Shown here one piece after another: positions 6,199 to 11,150 of a stretch of 11,150 nucleotides of DNA. Below the pieces are notes generated by a model. That model did not search any database. It saw nothing but the letters and a program-made list of their open reading frames with translations, and was not told where the DNA came from. Location of the stretch: the NCBI GenBank assembly GCA_028697515.1, contig JAQVEY010000001.1, positions 1 through 11,150 of the forward strand, given 5' to 3'. This DNA is from Bacteroidales bacterium. GTDB taxonomy: Bacteria > Bacteroidota > Bacteroidia > Bacteroidales > ML635J-15. The translations under genes were made by a program, and so were the position numbers. Numbering within the stretch: position 1 is the first letter of the stretch; every line of letters begins with the position of its first letter.

Positions 6199-7569
6199 AT
6201 GATTACAAAACTTACAGTAACTGAAAATATAGCAAAAATATTCTCTTGCAATAATGATATTTCCAAACTAAATAAATACTATCAGCAAGCAAAAGATGGT
6301 ATTATTAGATTTGTTTCAGAGGAAGAAAAGTTTACATTTTTGATTTGGATATCTATGATTAGAGGAGAACATTCAAGTGCGAAAAAAACATATCTGATTA
6401 CAGATTTTCTCAATAAAAGAAAAATAACTCAAGAAGGAGACTTTTATCAACTATATGAACCATTATTTATTGCAGAATCTATATATCCAGAATTACCCAA
6501 TAAAGAAGATGATGAAATCAAATCTTTAGCAATTATGATGTATATCTTAATTGCCGATTATTTATTTAGAACATATAGATATTTAGAGTGTTTGGAATAT
6601 GCCGCAGAGATTCTTAAAATAGATGAATCAAACCACACCGCTCTGTTTTTTAAAGGTTTATGTGGGGAAGCTGTATTACAGTACCGCTACAACATGAGTC
6701 AAAAAACAATGGTATTAATAGATGATATATATAAATCAATTAATCCCAATGAGGTGCATTTTGATAAGAAAATTGTTATTGATAAGATTGAACATTATAA
6801 AAAAATAGATACATCAGGATGGAAATACATTGGATTATGCTTTTCTAAGGCAACAAAAGAAATATTAGAAGATCTTTTTTGGAGTGAAGAACAAAAATTT
6901 TACTTGGCCAATAAATTATATATAAATCCCTTGATAGAAATAGATTGTTACCTTGAAAGTACAAATGAATGGATACCAGCCGTTGGTATTTCTCAAGAGG
7001 TAAAAGATTTATTTGATAGCATCATAAAAGATTTTAAATTCTGTAGAAAAAAAATTTATTTCTATGACAGCTGTTCGGATAAAGAAAAACTTGATTTAGT
7101 TTTAGTTTTTAACTTCTTATTTTCACTTTTTGACAAAATAGGATATTTGTTATATAAATATTTTGACTTGGATTTAAAAGATCATCAAACCTATTTGCAC
7201 AAGGTATTTACGGCTGATATGAATAATACCTCTATTAAATTATTAGATGTGAAAAATCAATATTTATACTCACTTTATCATATAAGTAAAGAATATTCTC
7301 AAACTACTTCATTTCATAATCCAATGAATAAGGTATCCAAAGCAATTAAAGAGAATAGAAATTTATTGACACATAGAGGAACTATTATGGCAAACGAAGA
7401 TACTGTATACGATGTCTCTTTTCATTTGGCTAAGGTGGTGAGAAGGTGTATAATATACACAAATCTGATTTTTTATATAGAAGAATATAGAAGAAATTTA
7501 AATCTTCCATATACAGATTTGATATTCTCTGATTATTTAGGAAATCATTTAGTTCAGAAATTCCAATAA
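6199..7569 (+). CDS. HEPN-domain protein, LA2681-like, with TPR-like N-terminal half; candidate RNase
   Basis: A 456-residue protein, predicted soluble, helical throughout and without a signal peptide. Residues about 110-165 look like tetratricopeptide helices (ADYLFRTYRYLECLEYAAE, then ALFFKGLCGEAVLQY). Residues about 235-250 (YLANKLYINPLIEID) and the C-terminal part match my recollection of the LA2681-like HEPN family, including FSLFDKIGYLLYKYFDL at about 308-324. The HEPN ribonuclease motif RNxxxH is intact as R387-N388-LLT-H392. HEPN proteins of this sort are metal-independent RNases found in toxin, abortive-infection and other defence systems; the N-terminal repeats probably sense or bind a partner. 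It is a single-gene block bounded by repeat B and a structured intergenic stretch, next to restriction-modification and PIN genes. Cleavage activity and target are inferred. Start is the ATG at 6199, with no competing start nearby. Confidence 0.75.
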   Translation: MITKLTVTENIAKIFSCNNDISKLNKYYQQAKDGIIRFVSEEEKFTFLIWISMIRGEHSSAKKTYLITDFLNKRKITQEGDFYQLYEPLFIAESIYPELPNKEDDEIKSLAIMMYILIADYLFRTYRYLECLEYAAEILKIDESNHTALFFKGLCGEAVLQYRYNMSQKTMVLIDDIYKSINPNEVHFDKKIVIDKIEHYKKIDTSGWKYIGLCFSKATKEILEDLFWSEEQKFYLANKLYINPLIEIDCYLESTNEWIPAVGISQEVKDLFDSIIKDFKFCRKKIYFYDSCSDKEKLDLVLVFNFLFSLFDKIGYLLYKYFDLDLKDHQTYLHKVFTADMNNTSIKLLDVKNQYLYSLYHISKEYSQTTSFHNPMNKVSKAIKENRNLLTHRGTIMANEDTVYDVSFHLAKVVRRCIIYTNLIFYIEEYRRNLNLPYTDLIFSDYLGNHLVQKFQ

Positions 7570-7926
7570 ATATATAATTCTGCTTGGATTAGGAAAAAAT
7601 ATCCAAAGAATTCAAATATGTGTAGAAAAACATATAGAAATGACATCAGACAAACTCAGCATTTTGTGACACAAATATAGAGAATAGACAAAAGAAGAGA
7701 AAAACAAAATGAGAAACTGAAAACAACTGAGTAGGAAACAACGAACCGCCAACAAAGGCTATATGCAATAAGGGTTTCAGTGGTAATTCAGACATTCTAC
7801 CCCGCTCAAATTTCGGTGTAGGTGGATAGGAACGCTGCTCGAAAACCTAACCGTTTCATATTGTCAACCGCTTGTCCCGATGAAAAAAAGTTTGTGAGTA
7901 AAAACATTCAGCAATGAAAAAATAGT
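7570..7926. other. Non-coding stretch with a structured junction block at 7745-7880
   Basis: No supported gene. Just after the HEPN stop there is a weak inverted repeat (TTGGAT 7584-7589, ATCCAA 7601-7606) without a T tract. Bases 7607-7744 are A-rich. From 7745 (GCCAACAAAGGCTATATGC) to about 7880 the sequence is less AT-rich and holds a good hairpin, CTACCCCG (7797-7804) with CGGTGTAG (7814-7821), seven of eight pairs around a 9-base loop. ATATG near 7762 can pair with CATAT near 7857. In placement, at the boundary between two gene blocks, it parallels 5696-5826. The dispersed repeat seen at other boundaries is absent here. Confidence 0.45.
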
Positions 7927-7934
7927 TATATTTG
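7927..7934 (+). promoter_or_regulatory. Bacteroidota-type -7 element of the two-gene PIN operon
   Basis: TATATTTG is an exact TAnnTTTG match, followed after four bases (TATT) by the ATG at 7939. It is almost identical to the ATPase promoter-start unit at 2103-2117 (TATATTTGCATTATG against TATATTTGTATTATG). A leaderless or nearly leaderless transcript is expected. No good -33 box is seen at the usual spacing. Confidence 0.65.
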
Positions 7935-7938
7935 TATT

Positions 7939-8721
7939 ATGGATAAAATTGGTTTTATAGAGATTAGAATATCAGGTTCAAAGGGAAACCTTGACTTAAC
8001 ACCTGACAATTATGATATTCGGGAGATAATTTCTATTCTTGAAAATGCTGAGAACTTACTATATCCTAGCGACAAAAGAGACAGACCAACTATTAGCTAT
8101 AAAATTGAAGAAGGATCTGTAAAGCATATTTTAAAAACTTCTATCCAATATATTATTGGTTTTAATGCAATTATTGGACAAGTTAATCAAGTACAAAATA
8201 TTGATTTTTTAGACTTAAACTCAGCAAAAGCATTTGAAAATATACAGGATATTGCAACCAAACGGAATTATGTTTTTAGTATTAAAACATCTCTAGAACA
8301 GACAAATGAAGTCAGGATTGACAGGACTACTAGATATTACAGGACAGAAGCAATATGGGCGGATGCAGAATTTTACTTTTACGGCAAAGTGACAAATGCA
8401 GGAGGAAAGGACAAAGCCAATATTCACATTTATACTGAAGAAATTGGAACAGTTAGAATACAAACTCCAATAAGTTTTCTAGAGAAATATGATGAGAATA
8501 TGTTATATAAAACATTTGGAATAAGAGCGACTGGCAAACAACATTCTGAAACTGGAGAAATAGATACATCAACATTGAAGTTTATCGAATTAGTTGATTA
8601 TCAGCCAAAATATGACGAAAAATATTTAAAATCACTTCGAGATAAAGCAAAAAAATCATGGCTTGGAACTATTAATCCAGACAATTGGTTGAATAATATA
8701 AGGGGTAGGTATGATGCATAA
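7939..8721 (+). CDS. Uncharacterised 260-residue protein paired with a PIN nuclease (possible antitoxin or partner)
   Basis: I do not recognise a named family. The protein is soluble, without signal peptide or membrane segments. The N-terminal half is mixed: FIEIRISGSKGNLDLTPDNY, a helix near 28-41, then a strand-rich part. Residues about 140-222 look like an all-beta module (AEFYFYGKVTNAGGKDKANI, then a GIRATGKQ strand). The C-terminal tail, about 225-260, is charged and helical and ends in WLNNIRGRYDA; such a tail could wrap around a partner, as antitoxin tails do, but that is inference. Its stop overlaps the PIN gene by 11 bases (8711-8721), so the two are translationally coupled and very likely act together. 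The first-gene position, with the nuclease second, is the usual antitoxin-toxin order. At 260 residues it is large for a classical VapB-type antitoxin and shows no obvious DNA-binding domain. The start is fixed by the -7 element four bases upstream. Confidence 0.8.
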   Translation: MDKIGFIEIRISGSKGNLDLTPDNYDIREIISILENAENLLYPSDKRDRPTISYKIEEGSVKHILKTSIQYIIGFNAIIGQVNQVQNIDFLDLNSAKAFENIQDIATKRNYVFSIKTSLEQTNEVRIDRTTRYYRTEAIWADAEFYFYGKVTNAGGKDKANIHIYTEEIGTVRIQTPISFLEKYDENMLYKTFGIRATGKQHSETGEIDTSTLKFIELVDYQPKYDEKYLKSLRDKAKKSWLGTINPDNWLNNIRGRYDA

Positions 8722-9196
8722 GGCAGTTCTACTTGACACGAGTTTTTTTCTTCGTTTTTTAAACGATAAAGACCCTTTATTCAAAAATGCTGATGCTTAT
8801 TTCCGTTATTTTATTCAAAAAGAAATAACAATGATGATTTCAACAATTAGTATTGCAGAATATTGTGTTGGAGGTGATGTTCATGAACTTCCATTAAGAA
8901 ATCTGCAAATAGTTCCTTTCAATTTAGACCATTCAAAAAAAACAGGGGAGTTCGCAAAGATTGTATTTGAAGCAAAGAAAAAAGATAAATTAGACCTGAC
9001 TAATAGAAATATTATTCCAAACGACACAAAACTTTTTGCTCAAGCAGATATTGAAAAAAATATCGAATTTTATATCTCAAGTGATTCTGAGAGTTATAAA
9101 ATTTATAATCTGATAAAAGAAAAATTGAATCCAAAGTTTCAGTTTATTGACTTAAATATTCCTTACAATCAGACATTTGGAATACTTGATTTATAA
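8711..9196 (+). CDS. PIN-domain nuclease, probable toxin component
   Basis: A 161-residue PIN-like protein. The acidic residues expected for the metal-dependent active site are visible: D9 in VLLDTSFFLRFL, E50 in STISIAEYC, D105 in IIPNDTKLFAQAD (D113 is an alternative) and D125 in ISSDSESYKIY. PIN proteins cut RNA, often tRNA or rRNA, and form the toxin part of many two-gene modules. This one is longer than typical VapC (about 130 residues), with an insertion around 87-103 (EAKKKDKLDLTNRN) and a C-terminal extension. It overlaps the preceding 260-residue gene by 11 bases. The start is either of two adjacent ATGs (8711 or 8714). Repeat copy C begins 26 bases after its stop. PIN assignment is firm; toxicity and target are inferred. 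Confidence 0.85.
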   Translation: MMHKAVLLDTSFFLRFLNDKDPLFKNADAYFRYFIQKEITMMISTISIAEYCVGGDVHELPLRNLQIVPFNLDHSKKTGEFAKIVFEAKKKDKLDLTNRNIIPNDTKLFAQADIEKNIEFYISSDSESYKIYNLIKEKLNPKFQFIDLNIPYNQTFGILDL

Positions 9197-9204
9197 AAAG
9201 TAAG

Positions 9205-9224
9205 AAACGCTAACAAACGCTAAA
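9205..9224 (+). repeat. Two 10-bp tandem units at the left edge of repeat copy C
   Basis: AAACGCTAAC (9205-9214) is followed directly by AAACGCTAAA (9215-9224). The second unit runs into the shared sequence that starts copy C (AAAATACAG from 9223). A short duplication precisely at an element boundary could be a target-site trace, or chance. Confidence 0.4.
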
Positions 9225-9520
9225 AATACAGTCCGCTCAGCTAGCCGGCTGATTATCCACTACAAAAAAATTGCCCACCCCTCTTTCCAACTCCCTATCT
9301 TCCAGCCAATTGTAAAATAAATAACTTTTTCGATACAAGTTATAAAAATATTGCATAGCTTTGAAACTGATTTGTGAGGAATCTTCTTTAGAAGTTAGGA
9401 TATTAAAATAATAATTAAAATTGTATTAAATGGGGGTACAAAAAGATGGGTGAAAAGCGTATTTATACATTTGGTTTTGGTTGGGTGAAAATGATTTTGC
9501 GTTTTTGGGAAGGAGTTGGC
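9223..9520 (+). repeat. Dispersed repeat, copy C (298 bp, extended form)
   Basis: Nearly identical to copy B over its full length; the middle part corresponding to 5881-6079 in copy B has no difference that I can find by eye. It carries the TCAGCTAGCCGGCTGA palindrome (9237-9252) and core inverted repeats CCAACTCC (9287-9294) and GGAGTTGG (9512-9519). It lies between the PIN gene and the secreted-protein gene in the same orientation as A and B. The remaining 46 bases before the next start (9521-9566) contain AACATTTG (9531-9538), one mismatch from a -7 element, as a possible promoter for the downstream gene. Confidence 0.9.
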
Positions 9521-9566
9521 AAACATAGTAAACATTTGTAGTAACAATACATAAAAGTCAATTTTT

Positions 9567-11111
9567 ATGAGAATATATCTAATAATTATTAGTATTATTA
9601 TAGTTTCAACTAGTGCTTTCGCACAAGAAACTACCTTTTCCAAAAAAATTGGATATTCAAGTTACATCTATGTCAATTCTACTGCATCATCTTTTGAAAA
9701 TGGGCAATTAATGGCAGGTCATGCTGAAGGGAAAGGATTAGTTGTCAATACGGACTCGTTTGGGGATCAAATATGGAGCTACACCTACAGTGAACCTGAA
9801 GGAACTATTGACATGCATTTTAAGGAAATAATAAGTTGTGTTGATTCAACTTTTTTTATTACTGGATATAGTTTTTGCAACTCAGAAAGCCAATCTGCTG
9901 TTTGTGCAAAAATTTCTGATGATGGTAGTGTAATATGGTCAAAAGAATATAATGCAAACAATGCTTGCATGACACATATTTCTTTTGCACAACAAACTAA
10001 TGACAATGGTTATATAGTTTTGGGACAAACGCACTCAGTTGGCAGTTTATTATCCTATATTTTTATTGCTAAACTCACTTCTGAAGGTAATATCCAATGG
10101 TCTAAACAGTTACGAATTGGAAATAATGCAAATTATGGAGATAGAGTGATCCAAACTTCAGATGGCAATTTGATACTTGTCGGCTATATGGCAGATTACC
10201 CAGCCTATTCACCTTTTTCGTTTCTTATAAAACTGTCTTCTAGTGGCAATATATTATGGTCTAAAAAATATGAAGTTCCTGCTAATCCAAGTAGTTATTC
10301 AGGAAATGATATTGAGTATGACGATTCTTGTTATGTTTGTTGTTTAAGAGGAACTATAGTGAAAGTTGATTCTATTGGTAATGTACTTTCATGCAAGAAA
10401 GCTAGTTCTATTGAAAATCCTGACGAGTTTGTAAAATTGTCAAGATTGATTAAAACCTATGATGATGGTTACATATACCTGTCTGAATCGAATAGTAACT
10501 GTAATATAATAAAGGAAGACTCTTTAGAGAATGTCTTGTGGGGGAAGAATGTTATTTTAAATTTATATGATTTTATTTCAACATTTGATAATGGGATAAT
10601 ATTAGTTGGAGGTAATCCATCATACAAAAACCAAGAAACTATTTATGAAGACAATGGCATAATAAAAATAGATTCCATTGGCAATGGTCAAAACTGTATG
10701 GAACAAGCAAATTATTTTTTCGAAGAAGAAACGATAAATGTGTCAGATATGGAAATTGAGATTATCGATGGAGCTACTATGAATACATTTACTTCTTCAA
10801 GAGAGACAATAGAATTGTTATTCTCCGATGGATGTCTAGAGCCTTACACATTTGAAGATAATTTAGTTTTGGAAAATTGCTTCGATATTTTTCCTAATCC
10901 TAATGATGGGGTTTTTGAAATAAAGAATATTACTGATAAAAGATTGTATTTAATCATTTACGATATTTCGGGTCAGAAACTACTAGAAAAATCATTTAAT
11001 TATGAAAATAATACTATAGATTGTTCATTCTTAAAGAATGGTATCTATTATTACTCAATATATTATTCACATAGAATAATCAAATCTGATAAATTTATAA
11101 TTTCAAAATAG
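9567..11111 (+). CDS. Secreted repeat protein with T9SS type A C-terminal sorting domain
   Basis: A 514-residue exported protein. An N-terminal signal peptide (basic R2, hydrophobic 3-13, then STSAFA before Q20) predicts cleavage after A19. Between about 65 and 380 are six to seven degenerate repeats of about 45-54 residues, each around a G-x-x-x-W-S-K core: W70, W124, W178, W231 and W325, with weaker units near 271 and 372. Later strands read DNGYIVLG, DGNLILVG, DGYIYLSE and DNGIILVGG. The pattern suggests a six- or seven-bladed beta-propeller. Residues about 438-514 are the T9SS sorting domain: FPNPNDG (442-448), LIIYDISGQKLLEKSF, then FLKNGIYYYSI. The protein should pass the inner membrane by Sec and the outer membrane by T9SS and then be anchored or released. 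Its substrate or partner is unknown and no catalytic motif is visible. It seems unrelated to the neighbouring defence-like genes. Confidence 0.9.
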   Translation: MRIYLIIISIIIVSTSAFAQETTFSKKIGYSSYIYVNSTASSFENGQLMAGHAEGKGLVVNTDSFGDQIWSYTYSEPEGTIDMHFKEIISCVDSTFFITGYSFCNSESQSAVCAKISDDGSVIWSKEYNANNACMTHISFAQQTNDNGYIVLGQTHSVGSLLSYIFIAKLTSEGNIQWSKQLRIGNNANYGDRVIQTSDGNLILVGYMADYPAYSPFSFLIKLSSSGNILWSKKYEVPANPSSYSGNDIEYDDSCYVCCLRGTIVKVDSIGNVLSCKKASSIENPDEFVKLSRLIKTYDDGYIYLSESNSNCNIIKEDSLENVLWGKNVILNLYDFISTFDNGIILVGGNPSYKNQETIYEDNGIIKIDSIGNGQNCMEQANYFFEEETINVSDMEIEIIDGATMNTFTSSRETIELLFSDGCLEPYTFEDNLVLENCFDIFPNPNDGVFEIKNITDKRLYLIIYDISGQKLLEKSFNYENNTIDCSFLKNGIYYYSIYYSHRIIKSDKFIISK

Positions 11112-11150
11112 ACATTATAACTACGTTTGCTAACAGCGCCTTGTCATTAT
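11112..11150. other. Start of the next intergenic stretch
   Basis: The last 39 bases contain TGCTAACAGCGCC (11128-11140). This resembles GCTAACAAACGC after the PIN gene (9210-9220) and GCCAACAAAGGC after the HEPN block (7748-7759), suggesting that another junction block of the same kind begins at the window edge. Confidence 0.35.

Noticed and set aside
7584..7606. Rho-independent terminator after the HEPN gene
   Set aside because: The six-pair stem is AT-containing, the loop is 11 bases and no T tract follows; at best a weak hairpin.
5696..9230. Integron-type attC sites between the gene blocks
   Set aside because: The junction strings (TGCTAAC, CGCCAAC) do not fit the attC core RYYYAAC, no paired GTTRRRY could be placed convincingly, and no integrase is in the window. 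The cassette-like layout is kept as a finding without this label.
9395..9643. Minus-strand 82-residue open frame across repeat C
   Set aside because: It runs through non-coding repeat and into the signal-peptide region of the secreted protein, and has no promoter or homologous frame retained in copies A and B.

Overview
The window looks like an accessory region of a Bacteroidota chromosome. It is AT-rich, carries the phylum's -7 promoter element (TAnnTTTG) in front of several genes, has an IS4-type transposase of a kind common in that phylum, and ends with a secreted protein that has a type IX secretion (T9SS) C-terminal sorting domain. Nothing in it identifies genus or species. No rRNA, tRNA or CRISPR array was seen. 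All family names are from my own reading of motifs; no database search was run.

Layout, left to right. (1) The 3' part of an IS4-family transposase runs in from the left edge, followed by a probable IS right end. (2) A minus-strand seven-helix membrane AraC-type regulator. (3) A plus-strand AAA_14/DUF4143 ATPase, transcribed divergently from the regulator. (4) A compact restriction-modification module: a small XRE controller with a C-box-like operator, an overlapping endonuclease-VII-type (HNH, beta-beta-alpha-metal) putative restriction enzyme, and a beta-class DNA methyltransferase on the opposite strand whose stop codon overlaps that of the nuclease. (5) A 456-residue protein with a TPR-like N-terminal half and a HEPN domain of the LA2681-like kind. 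(6) A two-gene overlapping pair: an unrecognised 260-residue protein and a PIN-domain nuclease, arranged like a toxin-antitoxin module. (7) A secreted beta-propeller-like T9SS cargo protein.

The blocks are separated by three direct copies of a roughly 245-300 bp non-coding repeat (3495-3740, 5827-6126, 9223-9520), with short inverted repeats (CCAACTCC/GGAGTTGG) near the ends of its core. The repeats bracket the restriction-modification module on both sides, then the HEPN plus PIN genes on both sides. Two further non-coding blocks, less AT-rich and apparently structured (5696-5826 and 7745-7880), sit at other module junctions. The whole reads as a small defence or stress island assembled from cassettes, with the repeats as possible recombination substrates.

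Three genes have a start codon only 4-5 bases after a TAnnTTTG-like -7 element (ATPase at 2115, controller at 3918, 260-residue gene at 7939). This points to leaderless or nearly leaderless mRNAs and decides the start codon in two of them.
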